In this document: piece by piece, positions 33,575 to 44,800 of the stretch
Position numbering within the stretch: the first letter of the stretch is position 1
Layout of the letters: every line of letters starts with the position of its first letter
Assembly (NCBI GenBank): GCA_033675265.1
Contig: JAUJYZ010001467.1
Location: 186,001-250,000, forward strand
DNA length: 64,000 nt
Direction: 5' to 3'
Origin: Actinostola sp. cb2023
Lineage: Eukaryota > Cnidaria > Anthozoa > Actiniaria > Actinostolidae
Notes under the pieces: model-generated
The model's database searches: none
Seen by the model: the letters and a program-made list of their open reading frames with translations, nothing else
What the model was told of the DNA's origin: nothing
Made by a program: the position numbers and the translations under genes

Positions 33575-34072
33575 TAGGTCTTGCCTTGGGCTATCGGCTA
33601 TTGGCTATCAGGCTATAGCTATCGGCTATCAGCTATCGGCTATTGGCTATCAGGCTATAGCTATCGGCTATCAGCTATCAGGCTATCGGCTATCAGGCTA
33701 TCGGCTATCAGGCTATCGGCTATCAGGCTATCAGCTATCAGGCTATTCAGGTCGATGTGGGGTCGATGAGAGGTCGATGAGAGGTCGATGAGAGGTCGAT
33801 GAGAGGTCGATGTGGGGTCGGTGTAGAATCTAGTGTAGAATCTAGTGTAGATTCTAGTGTAGATTCTAGTGTAGATTCTAGTGTAGAATCCAGTGTAGAT
33901 TCTAGTGTAGAATCTAGTGTAGAATCTAGTGTAGAATCTAGTGTAGATTCTAGTGTAGATTCTAGTGTAGATTCTAGTGTAGAATCTAGTGTAGAATCTA
34001 GTGTAGATTCTAGTGTCATGTAGATTCTAGTGTAGATTCTAGTGTAGAATCTAGTGTAGAATCTAGTGTAGA
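33575..34072. repeat. tandem repeats in left palindrome arm
   Basis: Successive arrays: GGCTATC(A)-type units to about 33750, an 11-bp GATGAGAGGTC array to about 33815, then a 12-bp TCTAGTGTAGAA/T array. Long Ser/Val or Tyr/Thr repeat frames here are artefacts of 12-bp periodicity. Confidence 0.9.
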
Positions 34073-34075
34073 TTT

Positions 34076-34405
34076 CCTCCTCATTCACTCCTCCTCCTCC
34101 TCATTCATTCACTCCTCCTCCTCATTCACTCCTCCTCCTCATTCATTCACTCCTCCTCCTCATTCACTCCTCCTCCTCCTCATTCACTCCTCCTCCTCAT
34201 TCATTCATCATTCACTCCTCCTCCTCCTCCTCCTCCTCCTCCTCCTCCTCCTCCTCCTCCTCCTCCTCCTCCTCCTCCTCCTCCTCCAGAGGAGTGAATG
34301 AGGAGGAGGAGTGAATGAGGAGGAGGAGGAGGAGTGAATGAGGAGGAGGAGTGAACGAGGAGGAGGAGTGAATGAATGAGGAGGAGGAGGAGTGAATGAG
34401 GAGGA
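34076..34405. repeat. palindrome centre: (CCT)n / (AGG)n with CATTCATTCACT
   Basis: A pyrimidine array with CATTCACT interruptions switches at about 34287 (CTCCAGAGGAG) to the complementary purine array. The strand asymmetry suits triplex or slipped structures. Confidence 0.9.
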
Positions 34406-34409
34406 AATC

Positions 34410-34960
34410 TACACTAGATTCTACAAAAGATTCTACACTAGAATCTACACTAGAATCTACACTAGAATCTACACTAGATTCTACACTAGATTCTACACTA
34501 GAATCTACACTAGAATCTACACTAGAATCTACACTAGATTCTACACTAGATTCTACACTAGAATCTACACTAGAATCTACACTAGAATCTACACTAGATT
34601 CTACACTAGATTCTACACTATATTCTACACTAGAATCTACACTGGATTCTACACTAGAATCTACACTAGAATCTACACTAGAATCTACACTAGATTCTAC
34701 ACTAGATTCTACACCGACCCAACATCGACCTCTCATCGACCTCTCATCGACCTCTCATCGACCTCTCATCGACCCCACATCGACCTGAATAGCCTGATAG
34801 CTGATAGCCTGATAGCCGATAGCCTGATAGCCGATAGCCTGATAGCCGATAGCCTGATAGCTGATAGCCGATAGCTATAGCCTGATAGCCAATAGCCGAT
34901 AGCTGATAGCCGATAGCTATAGCCTGATAGCCAATAGCCGATAGCCCAAGGCAAGACCTA
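34410..34960. repeat. tandem repeats in right palindrome arm
   Basis: Mirror of 33575-34072, with several more 12-bp units (about 300 bp against about 245 bp), so the two arms have diverged in copy number. Confidence 0.9.
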
Positions 34961-35301
34961 GACCTAAACCTAGAACTTTTAAAAGCTATATGTTCTGTGT
35001 AATCCGAAAAACGTTTTAAATGCGAGAAACAACTAAATATTCCCGATTTTATGTGATTTTAAATACCCCCCTCCCTGACTTATTCAGAAACTATTGAAAT
35101 TGGGATCCCTGTGTAATGTTTGCGGCGTTTGTTATAGGTTGGGGTTCCTGTGTAGTCCTATAATATATGTGTTCGGTGATCCGTTTTAAATGAAGTTGAA
35201 CAAGCGTGACACGATTTGATGTTGATATATTTCTCTTTTATGTCTTGTCGGACTTCTCTGATGTTTGAACGGTTTACTTCAATTGGTATCAGTTTTGATC
35301 A

Positions 35302-35520
35302 GTGTTTATTGAAGCTTATAATTACTTACATCAACATAGTAAATATCGCGATGGTGGATTGGTAGAACACAATCTACGATGTGAAGTTCACAAGATACTC
35401 ATGAATCATCGTAAACAATTCTACACGAGTCAGTCGAAACTGAGAATGAATGTGTGGCTCAATGGGTCGGATTTTATAGTCGAGGTTGGTTTGATTTATG
35501 TCATGATATACTATAAATAA
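35302..35520 (+). CDS. small ORF in right palindrome arm
   Basis: Mirror of the 33018-33233 frame, 72 codons, with an additional Met in the C-terminal segment (YVMIYYK against YVIYYK). No domain recognised. Confidence 0.35.
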   Translation: MFIEAYNYLHQHSKYRDGGLVEHNLRCEVHKILMNHRKQFYTSQSKLRMNVWLNGSDFIVEVGLIYVMIYYK

Positions 35521-36601
35521 CTTTACTTGGGAAAACTTAGAAAAACAAGTTCATCATGATGGTACAATATTGTAGGAATATAAAACTTTGAGTTGGTTGC
35601 TAGAAAATATACACGTGTGTAAACAATAGATATATCCAAGAGAACAATAGCCTGTACGGCTGTTTTTCGATTTGATTTTTTAAGCTCTAAATGAAATTAA
35701 CTGGAATTGAATACTAAAAAATAGATGTGATATAATTACACGTCCAAAGATCCTTAGGCTGATCCGGTACAATAAAATTAATTGAATCGCGTTGGACCTT
35801 GATTTCGGGATGCTAGAATAGTTTCATGTAAGGACAATAGCGATATCCGGTAGAACAATAGCCTGTACGGCTGAGATTAATCGGTTTGATTTTCAGCGGT
35901 GGAAACTTTAAGTTTTAAATAAGATGAGCTGGAATTGAATACCAAAAATAAACGTGATTAGAATTACACGTTCAAAGATCCTTAGGCTGATCCGTTACAA
36001 TAAAATTAATTGGATTTAGATTTGGATAGTTTGTAAGTGACAATAGGTATCCTAGAGAACAATAGGCTGATCGAACTCGCTGGTTGTATATTTTACATCA
36101 CACAGACGTTTTGCTTAATTTGTTTATTTGATGATTATCTACTCTGTAGACAGGCGTTATCTCAGGGCTTTTTTTCACACCGTGAGGTGACCGGGTAGTT
36201 AGAGACATTTTCGAATACAAAGTTCTCAAAATGGATTTTTATTATTTAGTTTATGTTTGTTTGTGCCGACTTCACTTCACTTGTTTGTGCCACGAACTGC
36301 TGACTCACGGAAAAATGAAAGACTGGGAAAATAAAAACGTCAGCCAAAAACCCAAAGTCCATCTGATCGTTTTATAAATAGTCGTGGAATAACACAGACC
36401 GAATAGGATCGTTTTAAAAATAACTCCAGAAGTGGGACCTGTGCGATGGCCCGGAGAGGGTCTGACTCCTTCCCCGGGCTGGCCCAGGCCGCCCGTGGCC
36501 CAGAACTCCCCCTAGCCCGGGCTGACCCAGGCCGCCCGTGTAGCCCGGGCTGAACCGGGCCGCCCGTGTTGGTGAACTCCCATTTCCCTACTACTTATAT
36601 C

Positions 36602-37420
36602 TTTGGACTTCGAAAACATTTACAATATTTTACCAAGAAAGTATATATTTGCTGAAAGCTGAATAAATGTAGTTTTTGAGTATGCTTTCATATTTTTAGA
36701 TTTTGCATAATAGAAATTGTTAGGCGAGTATATGTGAAATTCGACCGTAGTGCGTTCTAAAAGGTCGATTGCACATGGAATTTAAGTTATGCTTGTAAAA
36801 AACACTCTAATAGACTCTCAAATAATTACCTTAAAAACAGTGTCTCAATTTTTCGATATCTGTTTTAGATCACCCGCAATCCTACGCCAAATTTGAACAA
36901 TTAATTTTAGAGCTATGTTGTCAACAAATAGGACCATAACATTTGAACGAAATTAACATGAAAAAATCGGAGATATTTTATAGATCAACTATTGCTGAGC
37001 CATCTTACACATTTTCAGCGCTATTGGACTATCGGAAATAGCGCTATATAAATAAATATTATTATTATTATTATTAAATATTATTAGCTCAGAGCGGTAC
37101 GAACTACAATATTTTTCTCAAAGAGCGTTGATTACACGACACTCTGGGAAATGTATATATTGGAATGCTTTGTTCCATTTGTACAATGATCGAGTATTTT
37201 AATTTTGGTCAGTTTAGGAATATTTAATCGTCATTTTGGTCACAAGTCATGGCGGGCAGTTTTAAACATTAAAATGTTTAGCCTTTGTAAAAGACGCGGT
37301 AGTTGACCAACTAGGGAAAGTGCCCGAAAATACGGAAAAAAACACTTCTTGGTGGGCAAACGTTTATAAGCAATGGGCTAAAGGCAAGAAATAAAGAGTT
37401 CCAAGATTTTAGTCCAATCT
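36602..37420. other. gene-free stretch with repeat tail
   Basis: At 37012-37075 the words AGCGCTATATAAATAAAT and a run of ATT resemble the 3' end of a SINE or MITE. Otherwise AT-rich with nothing recognised. Confidence 0.45.
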
Positions 37421-38343
37421 TGTCCCCAGAGCCCACGTTCCTCTTGGTCAGCACCGAGAAACGAAAGGCTCTGGCTGCAACCGATTTTTGTAGCATTCTG
37501 ATTGGTTTGGCAAAACAATAGAAGTACCGGATGTTAACTGACTAGTTAGAAAATGATGGAGTTTCACTGAATACGGAGCTTCCGAGAGCTACACATACTA
37601 TCCCGGTACACTCTGTCCCGAAACTCGCTAAATTAAAACCGTTCTAAACGCTAAATAAAATGACACACAGGACTAAAGTAGGTATTAATCTTTATTGTGA
37701 AAGCAGTTTTAGAAATTCAAGATATCAAAAGGACTGAGGATTCTAGAAGTGAATTGACGGCCACTGATAACGGATCTATTTCCCAACAGCCGATACATAC
37801 ATACATAGTTTATTTGTTCTGCAGGTTACAATACACAATAATACACAATACACAAGGATAATGGAGTCCTGGCATGGTGGTGTAGATGTATTAAAACACT
37901 ATTCTTGGCCATGGCAGAAGTCAAACACTCGAACCAAACTAAACTTGGTACTGAATCACTGTCAGCGATCAGTTTAATTTCCCCGTATCCAATCGGAAGT
38001 ATGGCCAAATTATCATTTATCTTAGAGAGACCAACGGCTTTCAGTACTTCGTACTGTTTGAATATTGAACTGATGTCAATTTGTTCAATATGTAAATTGC
38101 CCATTTCAAACCATGTGATGTAAACATGGTGTTCTCTGGAGAATTAGTCCTTTCAATATGAACGAATAAATTTCAGAAATATAAAGGAACAATTCTCCAG
38201 ATAATATCATGTTTACATCAAGCCATTTTGTTCGAACATGCGCAGTTTAAACTTCCGGTCCGAGATTTTCAGACTAAAATCGGTTGCAGCCAGAGACTCT
38301 CGTTTCTCGGTGCTGACCAAGAGGAACGTGGGCTCTGGGGACG
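37421..38343. repeat. fold-back repeat around an unknown ORF
   Basis: 37421-37487 (AGAGCCCACGTTCCTCTTGG, CTCTGGCTGCAACCGATTTT) pairs with 38276-38343. A second nested inverted pair is at 38115-38143 and 38191-38219 (GATGTAAACATG...GGAGAATT). Likely a non-autonomous element. Confidence 0.65.
37826..38125 (-). pseudogene. unknown protein fragment inside fold-back repeat
   Basis: A frame of about 95 codons with HVYITWFEMGNLHIEQIDIS, IFKQYEVLKAVGLSK, LAILPIGYGEIKLIADS and FECLTSAMAKNSVLIHLHHH. The composition is clearly protein-like, and the frame opens upstream of the first Met. I do not recognise the family. Its position inside an inverted-repeat element suggests a captured or residual coding fragment. 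Confidence 0.4.
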
Positions 38344-38526
38344 ATATTGATTTTTTGTTAGTTTAAAGTATTTTGCCACCCCAACCTACAGGCAAAATAT
38401 TGCATCTGTTGCATTCTTTACAAGTCGAAAGTGGCCAAAACTGCCGGTCTTAGTATGTCCTGGAATCCACCACAATAGGCCAGAAACACAATCAGTCATT
38501 CCTGAAAATAATTGATGCTGAAATGA

Positions 38527-38750
38527 CCAAAACCAAAGACTACAGTCCATGGGAAATGCCAAAAATAAGCCCAAAATCGACCAAAACCAAAGACTACAGT
38601 CCATGGAAAATGCCAAAAATAAGCGCAAAATCGACCAAAAGCAAAGAGGATAACCCACTGGATAATATGCAAAAAATGAACACAAAATCGACCAAAAGCA
38701 AAGGATATAAGCCATGGGAAATGTCCAACATTATTCAAAAATCGACCAAT
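38527..38750. repeat. 54-57 bp tandem repeat, 4 units
   Basis: Units starting CCAAAACCAAAGACTACAGT at 38527, 38581, 38635 and 38692. All lengths are multiples of three, so frames stay open on both strands. No signal that any is translated. Confidence 0.85.
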
Positions 38751-38769
38751 AATTATTTTTTTTAATGCT

Positions 38770-39990
38770 TTTTCTTTAAACTGACGCAAAATCTACAAAT
38801 GTTAATCTGGACATTTTGCAACGATAGAAAAGACAAGAAAAAAAAAGGTAATATAAAAATGCTGGTTTCCACGGAGAGTCGATCCCGGGTCGCTGGCATT
38901 GAGGTCCAGCGTATTTCCAGAGGGCTACGTTTGTCAATAAATTTCCATAACAATAAGCGTTACACGATAGACTACTAAATTTACTCTCGAAATCAATCGG
39001 AAGTACAGATAGCTTGAAGTGGTAAGGGGCAGTCACTAGGATACGACTGTTCCCTCCCTCTTTGACTACTTCGCTGATTGTGTACTACCCGATAGCGCGG
39101 ATGAGGTCGAAATCTTTGTCCTATACGTAACATACGGTGACTCAGCAATTTAAGTCTGGGTGTATGGTCGATTTTTAGTGATTTGAATAAAATGCACCTA
39201 ATTATCGCTGGTTCAAGTCACAGTCCCATCGAATTTTTTTTCAGTTTCTCTTTTTCGCTAAAATGTATTTAGAAATTCATTTTAATTTCCTTTCTGTTGC
39301 TGTGGGGTTTTTTCGATAAATATTATTTGTAATTATTATTATTTTCGGGGTTTTTTTTAGTTTCTTTTTTTTTTTGTAAATTATATTTCGAGCAAATGTT
39401 TGAGATTCTGTTTTATTTTCTTTGGCAAAGTTTATTTCTAAATGATTTGTTTAAATTAATTTTAGTTTATTTTCCTTTTAGGTGCATCAATACGGGCAAC
39501 AAAATCATGCAACATTGGCTGCGTTGCAAGTTGCAGAACAATGTTTCTCGTATTACCACCGTTCACGCTACTTGATGCAACCGGACTGCGCAAGATTATA
39601 CGACGTCTACCGCTGACCGTACTACACATCTACAGAACTCACTAGGCCACATAAAAAAGTTGCTTCACGATCTTTTACCACCACGACACATTCCTAGATA
39701 TAATTTCAGAAATACGTATTCCCATTTTCATTTTACCCTCCATGCGCACAGACAGACACATAAATTCTTTCATTCCATCATAGTTACTATGATTCCATAC
39801 ACGTGTAGGATTTTTAACTAACCTTTATTACTTAGAATATTGTTTATAATATTGAATAACAATTTTTAAACCCTTTTTTTTTACTTAAATTATACATATT
39901 ACTATTATTTAATTAATTAGTTAATTGTGTAAATTACGCAATTCAGCTTATGCTGCAATGTAATTGTTTAATACAGATCTATCTAAAAAC
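38770..39990. other. gene-free stretch
   Basis: 38870-38950 has words like a tRNA-derived SINE but does not fold well. The rest is T-rich and AT-rich with nothing recognised. Confidence 0.45.
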
Positions 39991-40003
39991 AGTATTATGT
40001 TAT

Positions 40004-40146
40004 TAGCCTCCTCCGCAGGCAACTCCTTGTGATTCGGGCATCCTGTGTGATGAAGAGAGGGACATGGGGAGAGAGAAAAAAAAGACGCTTCTTCTTTTGT
40101 ATCCCTAGTCCTCCCATTCCGATAAAGTAGCCTGCGGAGGAGGCTA
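40004..40146. mobile_element. 143-bp MITE with 9-bp target duplication
   Basis: Perfect 17-bp ends TAGCCTCCTCCGCAGGC, flanked on both sides by TTATGTTAT (39995-40003 and 40147-40155). A 9-bp duplication points to a Mutator-type (MULE) mobiliser. Both duplication copies are intact, so insertion is recent. Confidence 0.85.
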
Positions 40147-40261
40147 TTATGTTATGTATTTGTAGAATGTTCTGTTGCTCGCGACCCCACAAGCCTAAGC
40201 TTTAACTAATAGTGTTTAAATAAAAGTTATTGTATTGTACTGTATACAGATCGCTCACGAA

Positions 40262-40430
40262 TAGGCCATTTCCGAGTTCCTTTTATCTTTCAAAACGAGT
40301 CTACGTGCGAAACCTTTCATGTGAACATTAGTTTTATTTACATGAAAAAGGACAAATCATTTGCATAAGAAAGGTTTCGCACGTAGACTCGTTTTGAAAC
40401 AGAGATAAAAGGAACTCGAAAATGGACTAT
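40262..40430. mobile_element. MITE with 53-bp inverted ends
   Basis: CCATTTCCGAGTTCCTTTTA... at 40266-40318 pairs with 40370-40426, including GAGTCTACGTGCGAAACCTT. Short AT spacer. No coding content. Confidence 0.8.
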
Positions 40431-41240
40431 TAGTCACGATACTGAAACTCGGCCCAGATCGCACTCGGCCGCATCAGACGCAGGAACTCCGTCAAGATCA
40501 GTTTCCATCACCTGCTTCTCCCCTACCGTCGTTTATTTAACAAATACATTCCATTTTCCCGTGCGTCTGGACTCTTAAGGCTGATTTGCACGGCACGACT
40601 TTGCCTACAACCTTCGCACACAACTAGCTTACAACATGACTTACTTACCATTTACACAGCTACAACGTTTAGCTCGCGACACTACAACATCGTGTACAAC
40701 TTGTTCGGTTTGGATTTTGCCGCTCGAGCATCTTTTAAAATGATCTTTGTGTCGGTATCGGTACAACAAGGTTACATCGCCCCACAAGGTTACAAGTTTT
40801 TCGATGTCTTCTTCTAACCATTCTTGTTTCACTTTCTTGGAAAGTGAAATCGAGTAAATATTTCTTAGAGTCTAACTAAGGCACGCAAAAGACTGATATG
40901 TTCACCTAAGATTCTAGCAGATTTACTGTAAATGTATGGCGAAACTCAACTTCCGGTTGGATTTTATCGCGATTCGGTTCCAGGAATCACGGTCATCATT
41001 AAGCTCTGACTTTGGTTATTGAATAGCAAGCTCTCAAAAAATCATAAAATTAACAGAGAATGTATGGTTTTGGGGGACGCCGTCTTTAATGTCCATACAT
41101 TCTCTCTTATTTTTGCGACTTTTAAATGCCTGTTATTCTGTTAGTATTCACCCCAACATGATCAAACTCTGTAAACTTACTAATTTCAATGTTATCTGTT
41201 AATTTTTGCACTCGGTCTCAGTCCTTTCCAAAACTGCGGA
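40431..41240. other. gene-free stretch
   Basis: Contains a small hairpin (AGAGAATGTATGG at 41055-41067 pairing with 41093-41105). No exon recognised. Confidence 0.5.
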
Positions 41241-41416
41241 ATGGATAATACAAAGCGCATATCGCTAAAAGTGACATCAAGACAAGACATTGGGTTTCCT
41301 GTGGTCTTATATAGACGCATTCCCTGGGACCTAACATTTTATTTTGGTCCCAACTTTGTTTTAGAGGAAATTTACTGTGTAGTCACATTGTTAAGGACTT
41401 GTGGTAGAGTGGTAAA
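41241..41416. repeat. duplicated 3' flank of SRCR gene 2
   Basis: Matches 3738-4000 and 59838-60300 (ATTGGGTTTCCTGTGGTCTT). Lies beyond the gene 2 poly(A) signal. Confidence 0.65.
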
Positions 41417-41539
41417 GCTTAGAGTGCAAACCATATGTCCTTGAAATAGTACTCTATTGTTTTATATTGTTTCATCAGTGCTATTTAGTACTAATTAGTT
41501 AGTACTGTTTCACGGACATATGGTTTGCACTCTAACTAA
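41417..41539. mobile_element. MITE in 3' flank of gene 2
   Basis: Ends TTAGAGTGCAAACCATATGT and its complement (41418-41439, 41516-41537), with TA at both edges. Related to the MITEs at 24707-24819 and 59037-59206. Confidence 0.75.
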
Positions 41540-41700
41540 TTATAATTATATATGCAAAACACCATAGAAATATGAATTCAGTCGGCAACTAAACAAACCC
41601 ACTCACAACTGATCTTAACTTATATCAGATCATTGTGTATATAATTATTAATTTGCATCGTTTTTCAAGAGTAATAAATGACAACTTTTGAACACAACAT

Positions 41701-41706
41701 TTTATT
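41701..41706 (-). terminator. poly(A) signal of gene 2
   Basis: AATAAA on minus about 82 bp after the gene 2 stop codon, conserved at the equivalent place in gene 3 (61191-61196). Confidence 0.6.
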
Positions 41707-41787
41707 GAACAAAATACAACGCAAACAAATGACTATTCTCGTTCATCTTTTCTGATTTCAAGGGTGCAATAGTGTCGTCAATGTTCT

Positions 41788-41813
41788 TCAATTCGCCATA
41801 TTGTCTTCGTCAT
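41788..41813 (-). CDS. gene 2 tail exon
   Basis: Acceptor TTATTACAG, phase 1. Encodes DDEDNMAN then stop. Aligned with gene 3, one A is missing from GAAGAAAAATATGG (GAAGACAATATGG here), which changes the frame and shortens the tail from 20 to 8 residues. Confidence 0.6.
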
Positions 41814-44800
41814 CTGTAATAAATGGAAAGAAAAGAGAAGAAAGGGACGTTAGAAGTAGATGAAGAATTCCCAAATACAGTGAAGAGATCACTATATTTC
41901 CCTACCATTACATGACAGTGCTATGATATTCTCCAGTCGTGACGACGGCCATTACATCAGATGATATCCATTCCACCAGTTGTTATACCACTTTTTCTAA
42001 ATCTGTTGCCTATTCGTATTGTTATTTAATATCACAGAATGGCTGTTCTTTTCATTCATTATTGGAAAGAACGTCCACTATTATTCTTTGACCAGCCAGA
42101 GCCTCTTATCTCCACAAGTAGGTCTAGACTGATATATCCACCAATCAATAACCATTCAAAGAATACAAATGGCTGTTCTTTTCATTCATTATTGGAAAGA
42201 ACGTCCACTAGTATCCTTTGACCAGCCAGAGCCTCATCAAATATTTCTCGCAATAAATATTTCAATTGGAAAATTCCATAATATCCTCCTCCATGGTTCT
42301 ACTTACCTTTTGCATTTGTGCAGCTTCTGCTTGTTGTAAAAGTCTTACTTGCCGTCTCCCCATAACCTTTGCCCTGTTTGACAAAGAACTAAGTTGTGTT
42401 ATTCCAGTCAACTTTCTAGTGCTATTTTCTGTATTTCAACACTTACCCCATTCTGTGCCTTGGTCACAGCCCTCACAGCAAAATTGTACGTAGTCCCAGG
42501 CTCTAACGGTACGTTGTAGGAACCATTGTAGTACTTACCATCACCAATCGTAAAGCTATGAATACCATCAATTTCAAGGACCCACGACGAAGAATTTCCA
42601 ACTTTGTTCGTACGTATTTCATAAAATCTGAAATACACAAATCGGTGCCATTAACAAACCTGTTCTATACAATCTATAAATCTTATTGAACTTTGAATAT
42701 GCAGTCTACATGGTGATCGATTCGGGTGCATGTACAGGCTATAAAGATTAATTAGCTAAGGTACCATATACGTATGGTAAGTGTATATGTTCGTTAATGA
42801 TATTTTTATCACGAATGGGATGCCAAGCATCTTCTTCACTGGATTATGAGAGTATTGTTCAAGTCAAACTCGTGTCTGGTTTGCATGTCATGTTGGGCCA
42901 AAAGCGAATTGGGATCTTCTTTTGTGTTCTTTTAATCTATTTTTTAAGGCACGAATGGTTTGGCCGATCGATACCAACATTTTTGCAGTCTTTGCAGTTT
43001 TATTGTGTAATTAAACTACCGCCGTTGTGTTATTAATACGAATGGAATAACAAGCTTCTAAAATGAATCGTCCAGACCATCGTTTACACTGATCAATTAT
43101 GAGAATACTGTCCAATTCAACCTCGTGTCTGGCTTGCACGTGATGTTGGACCAAAAGGGAATTGGGATCTTCGAGAAAAATAGCCCTTTCGTGTTCTTTT
43201 AATCCAGTTTTCAAGGCACGGTTGGTTTGGCCGATACAAACCATTTCACAGTCCTTATATTTTATTGTGTAAACTACCGCCGTGGTGGTATCTTTATCTG
43301 GTTTATCTTTAGGTTTCCTAAACATGGATCCAATGGTTTCAATAGCAACTTACTTTATCAACTTTTTTTCTTTGGCGTGTCTTGCTGCATGGTCGATGAT
43401 GCGGATCGTCTTAGTACACGACCGTTTGTCAGATGAGCTGCTTACTGTAATCTGAGGGGCTGCGGCTACAAAACCAAGACATGCAATACATGCAATAAGT
43501 TATCATGTTTTTATCATATTTCTAGAAAGACCCGTCCAAACGAGTAAAACATCGATAAAACATTGCTAAAACATTGTTTTACAAAACATGGTGTGATTTT
43601 TTGTCGACTGGCCAAACGAATACAACATGTTTTATAAAACATTGTGTGCGAACTTTATTCTGGGAACTGGTACCCATGCTTAATGAAAAAACTGACTTGT
43701 GCGCGTGCGTAAACACAACAATATTTTACGATGCTGCCCAAACGAACCAAACATGTTTTACCGGACACGAAAACAAAATAAATGTTTTACACAATGTGTG
43801 ACACGGTTCAAACTTCGATAAACATGTTAAGTAATGTTTCAAAGCCGAGAATGAGGACTAGACGGGGTTTCCATTCCGAGGCGAAGCCGAGGACTGGAAA
43901 CCCCGTCTAGTCCGAATTCGAGGTTTTGGAACGACTTCTCATACTCATTAATTATTACATGCAATGGCCTAAAGGCAATACTGAAATAAAGAGTTGCAAG
44001 ATTTTAGCCCGGAAAAGCAAGAATTCCAGTCTGCATATTCTCTGCTCATGCGCAGAGTCGAGTACATCTTATATAAATAATATCCCACATGTGATGGACT
44101 CTTGAGTATCATGAAGTAGAGCCTGCTTTCAGATTGCTATATGAGGGATAAGAACTCAGGAAAGGGTACTTTGAAATGCATAATTTCAAAGTCCTTGGAC
44201 TTTGAAATCCATCATTTCAAAGTCCTTGGACTTTGAAATCTATCATTTCAAAGTACTCTTGAGCGGACTTTCCGGGGTTTCCAGGTCCATCATGTGACCG
44301 GATTTGATGCACCGGATTGGCTGGTTTACTCATGAATAATTAATGCGTTTGAGAAAACATATTAAAAAATATTATAAAACTCATTAATAATTTATGAGCA
44401 ATTGGTCCAATCAGGGTTGTCCAATCGGTCTCATGCATGGATCTTAATAGCCCGATAAAACACTGCCTCTCGTTTTATAAATATCACTTATAAAGACACT
44501 GATGTTTAAAACATCAGTATTTTATGACTTATATGCTATATAGGTATGTGCCCCCAAATAGGGTATGGTTTTTGAACCTCCAGATCCTAAAATGGGGTAC
44601 CATATTTTGCTTTTTCACCATAAAATAAAATATTTGATCTTTAATTTGGGTACACCTTTTTATTTTGACTAAAAAATCCGCTTTGCGTAACAGCCAGCGT
44701 ATGTACTTCTGATATTAGCGATTTCCAAAGGAATAGTATTAACTAGTTCCTTAAATTGGGTCTATATTTCAGTGACAAATCCTTGGAAAGGGTATGAATT

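Larger units (their letters stand above)
31948..36595. mobile_element. 4.65-kb near-perfect palindrome with AG...CT ends and 6-bp duplication
   Basis: The two arms of about 2.3 kb are almost identical inverted copies. The element starts AGTAGTAGGG and ends CCCTACTACT, and both sides are flanked by TATATC (31942-31947, 36596-36601). AG...CT termini with a 6-bp target duplication are what Polinton/Maverick elements show. From the end inwards, each arm has a GC-rich ACGGGCGGCC repeat block, an internally repeated AT-rich part, a 71-72 codon ORF, GGCTATC tandem repeats, 11-bp and 12-bp tandem repeats, then CCT/AGG arrays at the centre near 34287. Arms differ by one noted SNP, 3- and 5-base indels and repeat number. 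No Polinton protein is encoded, so the assignment is inferred from the ends. Confidence 0.8.

Noticed and set aside
34212..34874. Long open frames of repeated Ser/Val, Tyr/Thr or Glu in the palindrome
   Set aside because: They follow the 12-bp and 3-bp periodicity of the arrays and occur in several frames on both strands; not genes.
33581..34954. Mirrored 62-codon frames (SYRLSAIRLSAIRL type)
   Set aside because: Direct translation of the GGCTATC tandem repeat.
31948..36595. Palindrome as a simple assembly fold-back artefact
   Set aside because: A 6-bp flanking duplication and several differences between the arms argue against it, although long-read confirmation is still needed.
38870..38950. 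tRNA gene on minus
   Set aside because: A B-box-like word and an anticodon-like hairpin exist, but acceptor, D and T stems do not pair; at most a SINE relic.
41930..42010. Extra exon between FN3 part 3 and the tail (conserved EWISSDVMAVVTTGEYHST in genes 2 and 3)
   Set aside because: The frame is preceded by a stop with no AG acceptor in between; conservation is explained by recent duplication.
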